This document shows, piece after piece, positions 54,094 through 64,000 of a stretch of 64,000 bases of DNA (positions are counted from its first letter, which is position 1; every line of letters begins with the position of its first letter). Source of the stretch: Hymenopus coronatus (taxonomy: Eukaryota; Arthropoda; Insecta; Mantodea; Hymenopodidae); the NCBI GenBank assembly GCA_030762935.1, contig CM060897.1:111658176-111722175 (forward strand), written 5' to 3'. The position numbers and the translations under genes are program-made. The notes under the pieces are model-generated. The model searched no databases and had not been told where the DNA came from. It saw nothing but the letters and a program-made list of their open reading frames with translations.

Positions 54094-55880
54094 TTGGAGA
54101 ACTTATACCCTCAAGGCCTTCCTCTTGTAGAACAAGCACCCTCAAGGCCTTAGAACCTATACCCTCAAGCCCTTAAAACTTACATTCTCAAGGCCTTTCT
54201 CTTTATAGAACTTACACTCTCAAGCCCTTCTTCTTTGTAGAACTTACACTCTCAAGGCCTTCCTCTTTGTAGAACTTACACTCTCAAGGCCTTCCTCTTT
54301 GTAGAACTTACACCCTCAAGGTCTTCCTCTTTGTAGAACTTTCACTCTCAAAGTCTTCCTCTTTGTAGAACTTACACCCTCAAGGCCTTCCTCTTTGCAG
54401 CACTTACACTCTCAAGGCCTTCCTCTTTGTAGAACTTACACTCTCCAGACCTTCCTCTTTGTAGAACTTACACCCTCAAGGCCTTCCTCTTTGTAGAACT
54501 TACACTCTCAAGGCATTCCTCTTTGTAGAACTTACACTCTCAAGGCCTTCCTCTTTGTAGAACTTACACCCTCAAGGTCTTCCTCTTTGTAGAACTTACA
54601 CTCTCAAAGTCTTCCTCTTTGTAGAACTTACACCCTCAAGGCCTTCCTCTTTGTAGCACTTACACTCTCAAGGCCTTCCTCTTTGTAGCACTTACACTCT
54701 CAAGGCCTTCCTCTTTGTAGCACTTACACTCTCAAGGCCTTCCTCTTTGTAGAACTTACACTCTCAAGGCCTTCCTCTTTGTAGAACTTACACCCTCAAG
54801 GCCTTCCTCTTTGTAGAACTTACACTCTCAAGGCCTTCCTCTTTGTAGAACTTACACTCTCAAGGCCTTCCTCTTTGTAGAACTTACACCCTCAAGGCCT
54901 TCCTCTTTGTAGAACTTACACTCTCAAGCCCTTCTTCTTTGTAGAACTTACACTCTCAAGGCCTTCCTCTTTGTAGCACTTACACTCTCAAGGCCTTCCT
55001 CTTTGTAGAACTTACACCCTCAAGGCCTTCCTCTTTGTAGAACTTACACTCTCAAAGTCTTCCTCTTTGTAGCACTTACACTCTCAAGGCCTTCCTCTTT
55101 GTAGCACTTACACTCTCAAGGCCTTCCTCTTTGTAGAACTCACACTCTCAAGACCTTCCTCTTTGTAGAACTTACACTCTCAAAGCCTTCCTCTTTGTAG
55201 AACTTACACTCTTAAGGCCTTCCTCTTTTAGAACTTACACTCTCAAGGCCTTCCTCTTTGTAGAACTTACACTCTCAAAGTCTTCCTCTTTGTAGAACTC
55301 ACACTCTCAAAGCCTTCCTCTTTGTAGAACTTACACTCTCAAGGCCTTCCTCTTTGTAGAACTTACACTCTCAATGCCTTCCTCTTTGTAGAACTTACAC
55401 TCTCAAGGCCTTCCTCTTTTAGAACTTACACTCTCAAGGCCTTCCTCTTTGTAGAACTTACACTCTCAATGCCTTCCTCTTTGTAGAACTTACACTCTCA
55501 AGGCCTTCCTCTTTGTAGAATTTACACTCTCAAAGCCTTCCTCTTTTAGAACTCACACTCTCAAAGTCTTCCTCTTTGTAGAACTCACACTCTCAAAGCC
55601 TTCCTCTTTGTAGAACTTACACTCTCAAAGCCTTCCTCTTTTAGAACTTACACTCTCAAGGCCTTCCTCTTTGTAGAACTTACACTCTCAATGCCTTCCT
55701 CTTTGTAGAACTTACACTCTCAAGGCCTTCCTCTTTGTAGAACTTACACTCTCAAAGCCTTCCTCTTTGTAGAACTTACACTCTCAAGGCCTTCCTCTTT
55801 TAGAACTTACACTCTCAAGGCCTTCCTCTTTGTAGAACTTACACTCTCAAAGCCTTCCTCTTTGTAGAACTTTCACCGTC
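54094..55880. repeat. Minisatellite, about 32-bp unit, more than 50 copies
   Basis: Consensus on the plus strand is CTTTGTAGAACTTACACTCT followed by CAAGGCCTTCCT. About 1.79 kb, or some 56 units. The first units near 54094-54200 are irregular. Variants include AACTTACACCCTC, AAAGTCTTCC, TAGCACTTACAC and a shorter unit with CTCTTTTAGAAC; variants cluster (for example short units only after about 55220), implying block amplification. The period is not a multiple of three and no long frame exists. Confidence 0.95.
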
Positions 55881-55994
55881 AAGGACTCACAAGCTAATGT
55901 CTTGGGTCAGTAGCCTGTTGAAGAGCAAGCAAGTTAGGAGCAGAACATATGGATGGATGATCAGCCTGCTATAGTAGTGATGAGCAAATGAAAT

Positions 55995-56210
55995 AAAAAT
56001 AATCATCATCTCTCACCAAGATGGCCCGGGATTGATCCCAGGCAACTGCATATGGGATTTTTGGTGGACAAAGCGGCACAGGAGCAAGTTTTCTCCACCA
56101 TCATATTCTAGCAGTGCTTCATCTTCATTCCATATATCATCAGTGTTATTCCCTGCAATGTCCCCTGTAGTAAAAGCGGGCATTAATCATCATTTTCTTC
56201 TTCAAGGTTT
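55995..56210 (+). mobile_element. SINE type 1, plus strand, head partly lost
   Basis: 'CCCGGGATTGATCCCAGG' (B-box area), 'GATTTTTGGTGGACAAAGCG', 'TTTTCTCCACCATCATATTC' and the end 'GTAAAAGCGGGCATTAATC' match the copy at 9541-9760 block by block. Lies next to the minus-strand SINE tail. Confidence 0.78.
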
Positions 56211-57479
56211 AGACCTTCAGTTCATTTCACCCCATCAAGTTGCCCACCATAATGTTACTGGTCCCTATTTACCTCTTTCCTATTAGACTATAGTTCATGG
56301 CTGCTCTTGTAATTTGTGTAACTAGCATCCTTTTAAGTGATTTTCCCCTACTTTGCTGGTATCCTTTTATGCAATAATGCTCTCTCTTCATTTCTTCTTT
56401 TATCTGGCAATCTATACTCAGCAACATATTGTAAAAAATGTCTTTATTGACTTAAAATTGTTATAAATGAAGTCTAAAATTCACTGCTGCAAATAATTCA
56501 CTCAACATTTTGAAGCATAGACAGTTTTCAGCTGCATGCATTCCATGGCTCGCACACCACTGCATGCTAACACTCCAGTCACTCACGACTCAGTACAATT
56601 CATAACAACACAACATGGCTAGCAATTCTTCCTTCTTTTACAGCTAGAAAATGTCACAGAACTTTGTGGAAACTTGTGGAAACTGAGGCTTCCAGTAGAA
56701 TCTCAAAAATCAAGAAGAATTATGACATCTCATGTTACAAAGGCTCCTGTTGTGTCATATCACTCTTCCTATTCTTATTTACGCATCCCGAGGTCTTCAG
56801 CTGTGATGACTTACATACCTGAGTGAATGTGATAACCACTGATAAGATGGAACTGCCACAATACCTAAGGAAACTCATCTCAATTGCTTCTATTCTTTTC
56901 TCTAGGTTTTTTGTTAAAGCCCAAGATTCTCAGAAATTTATAATAAAGTAAAAGCTGCCATCATTTTATAATATTTAAGGAATACTTTATTCTATATTGT
57001 TTCACAGAAAGAATTACATTTATTTATTTTTTCTTACATTTTGCACTTTTCTCTGTGCTCCTGGAGAGCCTAAATATTTAAAACTATTAACCTAATCTGC
57101 TATTTTGTTATCTAAGATCAAGTTTACTCTTATTGGTTGAGGTCCAAGGAGGGAGTTACCCTTAAATTCTAGGATATGAAATGTAGTGATGAAAGGGATG
57201 ATAGGAAAATTGTAATTGAAATTATTCAACCTACCAGCATTTGTCTAACAACTGGAGAAGAAAAAATCTTCAATTAAATTGTTCATTCCTGGGGGATGAA
57301 CTTAGGATATCCCAAATTATGATTACAGATTCTAACATGTAACCTATCACACTCGGTTAAATAAAACTCAGACAACTAAAACTAATGTGTGTAACCAAAT
57401 TAGGTTGTAAATGCCTGAGAGACAGTCATTAAGCAGAAGCATAATTTAGTGTGTCAGGTAAATCAGCTTCATTTGCAAT
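56211..57479. other. No recognised feature
   Basis: AT-rich, with no motif-bearing frame and no clear match to other repeats here. Part of it may be LINE 3' sequence continuing from 57480, but I see no direct evidence. Confidence 0.45.
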
Positions 57480-58200
57480 TTGATGATGATGAGCAGTTGG
57501 CAGGCCAAGGGCAATCCAAAGATGTGTTAGATGTGTACCCACCCTTGCTAGGATTTAACCTTCCTAATAGAAATGTGGAGTTAGCAGGATGTCAGGTCTA
57601 GGTGAACTTGGGGAGTGAAAGGAGGTAGCAGATTGGTCATCAACAGTTGCTAGTCATGGTGCAACAGGCCTTATGTTTTGCTGGTCTAAGTTGTTGAACA
57701 TTTCTATTATTTGGGGTTGTTTTAAATTTTGAGTTCAAGCAATTCTTGAAAGGATTGTATAGCTCAGCTGTAGCAGTTGGTGGAATTGCTTGTTAGCAGA
57801 AATGCATACTATGCAGTAAAGCCAGTTTAGCCTGAAGTGGTGTGTTTTGTGGCTATAATCCCCAAGACACCTAACGAGGATGCTCTGATGGAAGAGCAAA
57901 CACATGGACATGGCACCTAATACCATCCACCATGTAAAATAGATAGAGGTTTTATGCAAAAGTCTAATGGGAAAAGAGAAAGGGACAGAATAAATAATCC
58001 AGAAGCATTTATTGTGCACCTGTTGAAGCAGTAGCAGACTGGAGTCTGCTGCCATGCCCCAGATCTTGCAGGCGTAGATTAAGATGGGGATTATGAGAGC
58101 CCTCAAAATGTGCAACTTATGGTGAACTGGCATCATGGACCTCAGAATTCAGTACAAGGAGGCCGCAGCCCCAGTTTTACTAGACACAGCAGTCTATGGA
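57480..58200 (-). mobile_element. Non-LTR retrotransposon (LINE) 3' fragment
   Basis: Contains the C-terminal end of an RT-bearing ORF (57735-58170) and a presumed 3' UTR down to about 57480. No poly(A) or simple tail was identified with confidence. 5' truncated, as is usual for LINE copies. Confidence 0.7.
57735..58170 (-). pseudogene. LINE ORF2 C-terminal fragment, jockey-like
   Basis: Minus-strand frame reads MMPVHHKLHILRALIIPILI, YACKIWGMAADSSLLLLQQV and HNKCFWIIYSVPFSFP then LLHKTSIYF. This matches the segment after the RT domain of jockey-clade LINEs (KLxLYKxLIRPILTYAxxVWGxA...LQxxQNKxLRxI...LHxxLxI). Immediately upstream (near 58150) is GAAASLY in another frame, showing a frameshift. 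Only about 135 residues remain of a protein usually near 900 residues. No RT catalytic residues are included. Confidence 0.8.
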
Positions 58201-58599
58201 AGTTTCATTCATTCACCAACTGAAAACAAGTCAAGGTCTATCAAAAAACTATTCAGTTCAGCGGCACTCTGAGGGCACATGCAAGGCAATAACGTGAAGT
58301 CTCAACTCCTGTCATTTCTTATCTAGCATAAATTTAAATGCAACAGCTTTCAGTAATGCAAAATTTAAAAGTATAGATAAAATCCTACAGTAGGGTAACA
58401 TTTGAAATTTCTATATGTAGGACGCATACGAGCTATGATAAAAAATTAATGAGAATTTTTTTAATTCTGCAGGCTTTATACAACCGATTTTCAAAACCTT
58501 TTTTTTATCTTGTAGGTACGTAGGTTCCTGATCCATGTTTGCATTTTCAGCTGTTTTGAATACTTAGTTTATTGTTGACAGTTAAAAGGGTTATGCATG
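58201..58599. other. No recognised feature
   Basis: Spacer between LINE and mariner remnants. Confidence 0.45.
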
Positions 58600-59345
58600 T
58601 TTTCAAAGGCTCAGCGAATTTGCATTAAATTTTGCTGGAAAAATGGAGTAAAATGTTCGAGATGTTGACTGTGACTTTTGGCAAATCTACTTTGAGTAAG
58701 ACTCTGAAGCCGACAATCCCGTGGGTGCTGACACATCAATTACTGATGACAATTGGAAGATGGAAAGAAATGGTTATACAGCCAATAAGGAATACTACCT
58801 AGAAGTTAAGCATCATTTTCATGAAATAATCCAAAGAAAACGATCAGAAGTCTCGCAAAACCATTCATGGATAGTGCTCACACTTCAACATTTGTTTGTG
58901 ATATTTTAGCAAAAACCAGAAACATTATGTTGTCAACCCCCATAGCTAGCAATGCTAGCAGCCAACCAAAGGAATTGACAATGGAAGCACATGGCTTCTG
59001 AAGCACGTTTTCCGAAATAAAAAGTAAGTGATGTAGTGTTACAAAATCGACTCAACTAATTTTCAATCAGCTACCTTATTTGACGGACATGATGGCCTGT
59101 GACTTCTTTCTATTTCTAAGGCTGAAGAGAACATAAAAAGACATCATTTAGCCATTATTGGTTAGCTAAAAACAGAACCGCTGAAGTAGCCGAACACCAT
59201 AAAGAAAAGTGAATGCCAGAGTTGTTTCCAAGATTGGAAAAAGTGCTGGTACAAGTGTATTAATCTGAGAGAGTTTATTTTAAAAGGCACAAAGTTGATG
59301 TAGATGCTTAAATAAAGATTGTTTAAGAAAAACATAAATTTCCAT
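58600..59345 (+). pseudogene. mariner-like (SETMAR-type) transposase pseudogene, plus strand
   Basis: Plus-strand frames in order: RICIKFCWKNGVKCS (start, about 58615) then TLSKTLKP; after an internal deletion, NKEYYLEVKHHFHEIIQRKR (58783) and NHSWIVL where HHDNAPAH should follow; HTSTFVCDILAK; MACDFFLFLRLKR with the third Asp region reading LTDMMACDFF (about 59085); and near 59300 a YFKRHKVDVDA-like C-terminus. The second catalytic Asp motif is disrupted, and the region with the first Asp is deleted. Clearly dead. Inverted repeats were not identified. Confidence 0.8.
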
Positions 59346-60623
59346 TATTTTTTATCGTATGTATTACAGTAATACTTTATTGTTTTCATTTTCATTTTCA
59401 TTTGAGCTAGTAGCAATCGTTTTTATTAAGAACACCATTTTTTTTATGATATGGTGATTGCTTCATCCTTTTCCAATCTTTAGTAAGCATAAAGGAGTGC
59501 TCCTGCTGTTGGTCATTAGGTCCCTCAGACCTAGTTGGGAGGTTCAATTTCATAACCACTGGCTTTTTCCCACATTCGCCAATTGTGAGTCAATTATTGT
59601 TCTATGGCAGGTCCAGAACAGTTAAAAGAAGGAATGAAATGATCCTCTAGGCATCAAGTACTGTGATACCATTGGGATAAAAGATAACTAGAGGTCAGTC
59701 AAGGGAGACTGGATAAGAAATGAGAAAGAAGGAATCTGGTAAAAAAAAGGAAGAATATCAGATTCAGTCATTAAACTCATCAAGTTGATCAGCTCCATTT
59801 GATGAGCAGCCCCTTCCTTTAGTTCAACATGCATACTAACAGCTGCACCATGGGAAGGTGAGGGATGGGACATTAGATTATTGTCTAGATTGGTTTCTAT
59901 AAGCTTGTGTTATAGAGGAATTTAAGGTTCTCCCCTCCGTTGAAAACAATTACCTTTTGTGTACTTAAACTGTATCCAGATTTGACCTCAAAATATTGGG
60001 AGGCAAGAAGGAGAATGGCTTTGTTGCTAAATATTGAGCATTAGCTACACACACACACTCACAAACACAATACTTTATTGTCAAATATGGGATAATATAC
60101 ACTAATATCACTTAATCCTCTTCTACACACATGTTTTAATATATGTATTACATTAACTTTTCATTTTGGCCACTTTTGTTTCTTGTGCACCGCACACATC
60201 ACGTATCCTACCCACATTTCTTCTGTTGTTCTTGTGTTGCAAAATTGGTGGGCCTTAAGGTGCAAAGCATAGCCAAGGAATTCTTATTTGTAGGAGAGCT
60301 AAAGGCTGCAGTTGCAGCAATAAAAAAGCATAGCCAAGGGATCTATGAAGAGCAAACCCCAATGAACCATAGCATTTAGTGACATTTTCATTAGTAATTT
60401 TTTTACTACATTGGCTATGTTTTTCTTCAATGTAGCACTATTTTACCCAATATAAATAAGTTTGCCAACAAGGGTGAGTAGTAATTTTGGCTTTTTTCAT
60501 CTATGTCTTGCTTAATTACTTCCTAATTCAGGATTTTATTAGATATGCTACTTACCTACCAGATTCCATAAGTAATTACCATGGTATCCAGCCATGGGAG
60601 TAAAACCAAAAAATATCAAATGT
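59346..60623. other. No recognised feature
   Basis: AT-rich. The open frame at 60143-60379 contains a short internal repeat ('GCATAGCCAAGG' twice, about 60 bp apart) but no domain. No other element was recognised. Confidence 0.45.
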
Positions 60624-60726
60624 TAACTCTAAATTTTCTCAGGCTCCTAGTCAGGTAAATACATGAATTGACATTGTTTAGAAGATATACTTACCTGGCG
60701 AGGAGCCTGAGAAAATTTAGAGTTCA
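60624..60726. repeat. Inverted repeat (hairpin) of about 41-bp arms
   Basis: The arm at 60624-60664 (AACTCTAAATTTTCTCAGGC then TCCTAGTCAGGTAAATACAT) pairs with 60686-60726 with few mismatches and a loop of about 21 bp. It could be a MITE end-pair or a structured RNA. No target duplication was recognised. Confidence 0.8.
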
Positions 60727-61049
60727 TAGGTCTTCAGGAAAGCTTCAGCTCTTATTTTATCTCAAAGAATTATACATACTTTGATATTATCAACAATCAA
60801 GAGTATCAAGTATTAACAGTATCAAGATCCCATCCATAGTTCTATGTTACAAGCATAAAAGAGCTGTTATACCATAATTTCTTAACTCAGCCCTTAGTTT
60901 ACTTAGATGATTAGTTTAACAATAATGTATGTATTTTATAATATATTTTCCTCACTGTTAAAAGGAAATGTTAATGAAAATGTTAAAAACCTCAAAATAC
61001 AAACACTATAATGTTTATTCTTTAGTTTAGTAAACTTTATTATTGTTGT

Positions 61050-61055
61050 TGTGTT

Positions 61056-61090
<35 letters not shown>

Positions 61091-61133
61091 AATCATCATC
61101 ATGACATTCTACTTCTTCTTCTTCTTATTATTA

Positions 61134-61187
<54 letters not shown>
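61050..61187. repeat. Compound trinucleotide microsatellite (ATC)n-(CTT)n-(ATT)n
   Basis: (ATC)n from about 61051 to 61101, a short CTT run (61108-61124) and (ATT)n to about 61187. Confidence 0.95.
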
Positions 61188-61188
<1 letters not shown>

Positions 61189-62798
61189 AACTTTCTGACA
61201 TATTGATTTCTAACATATAAACATTAAACTGGTCACTAAATAATTCTGGGGCTCCACAAGCATCTGTAAACATTACCAAATTGACATTTAATAAAACTCC
61301 ATAAGGTAAAATATTCTCTGTCTTTCAAAAGAAAGAATATATAGTATATCAAAAGCATATCAAGGCATATATAATTTCTTTCCTTTGAATATATAATAAT
61401 TGATGTGTGTATTCAATAACATTCCATTTCTTTCTCTCAGGACTTTTCAACTGGCAATATGAACGTATATTTTCCAATAAATTTAAAGATGATTAACACT
61501 GCTGCATTCCCTCTCACAAAACAAACCATCACAATCTTCATGTAATTTGAATGTATTACATTTAAAATATACTTTTAAAAAGGCATATATATCTGTGTGT
61601 GTGTTAGGATGATATTACCAGGCAACTATAAAATAAGCAGTTAATATTTTTCTTTATTTCCTTTTTTATTCTCTGTATTTGAATAGTAAAACTAATAAAT
61701 AATTATAAGTAACCCAACACAAGTAAGCAAATATCTTACAAATACACTATGTGCACTACATAAAAATTAATAATTATTATTTCACATAACCAAAATAAAA
61801 CAATTTTCTTTAAATTATGTGACAAATTTATCAATATTTAACCTTTTATTTTTAATATAGCCATTAATACTTTCCAGGACAGGTTTTTATTAAAGTGAAC
61901 ATCCCGTCCTTATTGCAGCATTGTTTAGAGTAGAGAATGCTCTTTAGAAAATACTGTGACCATGTTATGAATGTAATATCAAAAATATTGAAGTTCATGG
62001 GATTTAGGATTTGATGATGTACCCTGCAAGATTTTTAAATGGTTTCAGAAAATATATTTTCAGTATGCATAGATGTAAGTTTTATAACTATACCAATTGC
62101 ATCAAATAATTTTTTAAATTGCTGTTCAAAAAATGCATTCATTAGATGTTAACTGTGATAACCTTGCAGACCAAACCCTTTAATGTTAACTTTTGGGTGC
62201 TTAGCACTATTTAATGTCATTAATAGATCAATAAAACTTACAGTGAGAAAAATATTTCTGTAACACTGCTATCTTCTACATTATCCAGAATCCAGTTCCA
62301 TTACTGCAAAGAAGTACATAAAGTTATGTCAATCTCAAAAATTTAAGCATGATGAATGATAAACAATGCTAAAAAGAGAGCAATGAAGAAGAGAAAATTA
62401 AATATAGATAAACTGCATTGTAATAGCAATCCTCACAATTAAACACAGTACTTATAATATGATGACTGTAAAATATGTTTCTCAAGCTTTTGTATACTTC
62501 AGCTAAGAATAAATGGTTCAGTGAGCATAGGGAAAAAGAGAAAGATCAACAAAGTTGGGTTAAATATGATGCAAGCACAGCCACACATCAACTACAATTA
62601 AGTGTTTGTCACAGAAGCTTTTAGTGCAATTAGCCGGAGTTTTGAAAAACATTTAGAGACAAACAAGCTTTGAAAATTACTTACATGAGGTGCCAAAGTG
62701 CTTTAGGAATCCTAAAATCATGTGCCATTTGTATAAAACATAAACTTAAAAGAAGAAATTGCCCTTCTGTTGTTCATAAACACAAGCATATATTTACT
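61188..62798. other. No recognised feature
   Basis: AT-rich; no gene or known element recognised. Confidence 0.45.
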
Positions 62799-62990
62799 TA
62801 AAAAATAAAAGAATGAGTCGGTTTTGTAACACAAATATCACTTATTTTTACTTACTGGGGACCAGTTTCGGGTAACAGTTGTTCAACCCTGGGTTGAAAA
62901 TGGGAACAACTGTTACCCCAAACCGGTCCCCAGTAAGTAAAAATAAGTGATGTTTGTGTTACAAAAACTGACTCATTCTTTTATTTTTTA
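62799..62990. mobile_element. Fold-back MITE-like element
   Basis: Two arms of about 86 bp (62799-62883 and 62904-62990) are near-perfect inverted complements sharing 'AAAATAAAAGAATGAGTC', 'CACTTATTTTTACTTACTGG' and 'GGTAACAGTTGTTC', separated by a 20-bp loop that is itself partly palindromic (AACCCTGGGTT). Only four or five mismatches and one indel separate the arms, so it is either recent or maintained. The target duplication is ambiguous within A/T-rich flanks (TTA/TTAA possible). No coding capacity. Confidence 0.88.
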
Positions 62991-63908
62991 TTTAATCACA
63001 TCACTGTCACAAGCTTCTATGCATATTTGCAAGTTTTGAATATATTTACTTGTCTGGTAAATTGATATATCTAAGAAGTAGTCGATGGCCTCATGTTGAA
63101 TGTGTCAATAAACACTAATAAAAATAATTTTGTTTTCTCAAAGCCATGTGGGTCCTCATTATCTCCTAAATCTTCATTCAATTCTAGCAAACTCATTAAC
63201 AAATCATTCATTCACAACTACTATTTGTATTTGTATTTCATAATAATTCCAGGCAGATGTTCCAACAGAAACGATAAAGCAGTGTGTTGATAAACATACG
63301 AGGGAAAGAAAACTTAGCTCCAATCCTGGAGGCTGTGCATTCTCTCTAAAATAAGTGAAGTTACATTGTGTTTCTGTGTGCATGACTTATGGAGACAAGA
63401 TTATTATTGCATTATTTTAAGATGGACAGTTATGATTATATAAGCAATTTGATATTACTTATATGCATATGCAATAATGATAGTGAACCTTAGATTAGAC
63501 ATTTTGAAATAGACATAATTGCTTTTTTATTTTCCTGACAAATGCCTATCTAAAGCTAGGCATTTTACTCAGTTTAAAGCAAATTCCTTCAAGAATTGAG
63601 TGTCATTCATGTAAAAGTTTCTTCTTCCCATGTATAAATGAAAGGTTAATTTATTAAACAAGGAAACTCTTAAAGACTTTTAAGAGCCTAAACAAAATCT
63701 ATGGATTCCTCATTATTCTATATTGTAGAGATGTAACCAGTGCTAAAAACAGAAATGTAAGAAGTAATTGCAAAGCCTAATTTTAATTCCAATTACTGCT
63801 CTTAATCTATGAACATAATATCAACTTTTTTAATATTCAACTCAGAATTAATTAATATTTTATCATTTCATTTTATAACCATTTTTAAGATACCTTATAT
63901 GCACCTTA
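62991..63908. other. No recognised feature
   Basis: AT-rich; the open frame 63093-63290 has no motif. Confidence 0.45.
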
Positions 63909-64000
63909 TATGTTCCTCCTTTTTACATGACTTTTTCTACCTGTTCTGCAAACAAACTTCTCTTAGAAGAGATTATTTTTTTATCTACATCATGCTAATC
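63909..64000 (+). repeat. Family H, 5' end, cut by the window edge
   Basis: 'TATGTTCCTCCTTTTTACATG', 'ACTTTTTCTACCTGTTCTGC' and 'TACATCATGCTAATC' match the first 90 bp of the family. The copy continues beyond the window. Confidence 0.78.

Larger units (their letters stand above)
54010..55985 (-). mobile_element. SINE type 1 tail containing an expanded minisatellite
   Basis: On the minus strand the sequence enters at 'GCTGATCATCCATCC' (about 55960), passes 'CTCTTCAACAGGCTACTGACC', 'CATTAGCTTGTGAGTCC' and then the tandem array, and leaves through 'CCATTGAAGAAGAAG' and a (GAA)n-like run (54027-54079). These outer blocks are the SINE type 1 tail in the same order as at 16080-16425, 19388-19775 and 28985-29125. 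The tRNA-like head is not present on this side. Confidence 0.72.

Noticed and set aside
54094..55880. A CRISPR-like or protein-repeat array of regularly spaced repeats
   Set aside because: The units are contiguous with no unique spacers, the period of about 32 is not a multiple of three, and the context is eukaryotic. It is a minisatellite.
1..64000. A novel multi-gene defence, biosynthetic or mobile system
   Set aside because: Apart from one host gene the coding traces are all broken transposases and reverse transcriptases; no gene cluster or conserved operon-like layout was found.

Overview
This window looks like nuclear DNA from an arthropod, most likely an insect with a large, repeat-rich genome. 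The grounds are AT-rich sequence, a roughly 17-kb spliced intron, many decayed mariner/Tc1, Kolobok-like, LINE and tRNA-derived SINE copies, and no operons or prokaryotic gene packing. The species cannot be named from this sequence.

Only one host gene is supported, on the + strand. An internal exon (25139-25339) joins in frame, across an intron with GT and AG ends (25340-42251), to a long terminal coding exon (42252-43631, stop TAA). The predicted C-terminal part is Ser/Gly-rich, acidic and apparently disordered. Upstream exons were not found. I cannot name the gene with confidence.

Nearly everything else is transposable-element sequence. The dominant component is one family, here called H: about 850 bp when complete, roughly 25 full or partial copies in both orientations. 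It begins TCTGATGTG, carries a short inverted repeat (ACTTTCTCTAC near the 5' end, GTAGAGAAAGT at the 3' end), a 3'-terminal hairpin, and a (CA)n tract at a fixed internal position. It has no coding capacity. Its structure fits non-autonomous Helitron2/Helentron (DINE-1/HINE-like) elements, but that class is an inference.

Other elements in order: a Tc1-like remnant split by H copies (2.2-5.0 kb) and its paralog (27.7-28.8 kb); tRNA-derived SINEs (8.9, 9.5, 11.2, 15.4-15.8, 16.1, 19.4, 29.0, 32.2, 41.1-42.1, 56.0 kb); mariner copies or fragments (12.4, 14.6, 29.7, 39.0, 50.1-54.0 and 58.6 kb); a Tc1/mariner-superfamily element with about 200-bp inverted repeats inside an H copy (45.1-46.8 kb); a Kolobok-like transposon inside a mariner (50.9-53.5 kb); a 1.8-kb minisatellite of about 32-bp units expanded within a SINE tail (54.1-55.9 kb); LINE reverse-transcriptase fragments (41.5 and 57.7 kb); and a fold-back MITE-like element (62.8 kb). 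All transposase and RT reading frames seen are broken. Nesting gives a relative order: the Tc1-like remnants predate H copies, some H copies predate SINE and DDE insertions, and the 50-kb mariner predates the Kolobok. I found no evidence of a new multi-gene system. The most informative material is the H family and the nested and amplified repeats.
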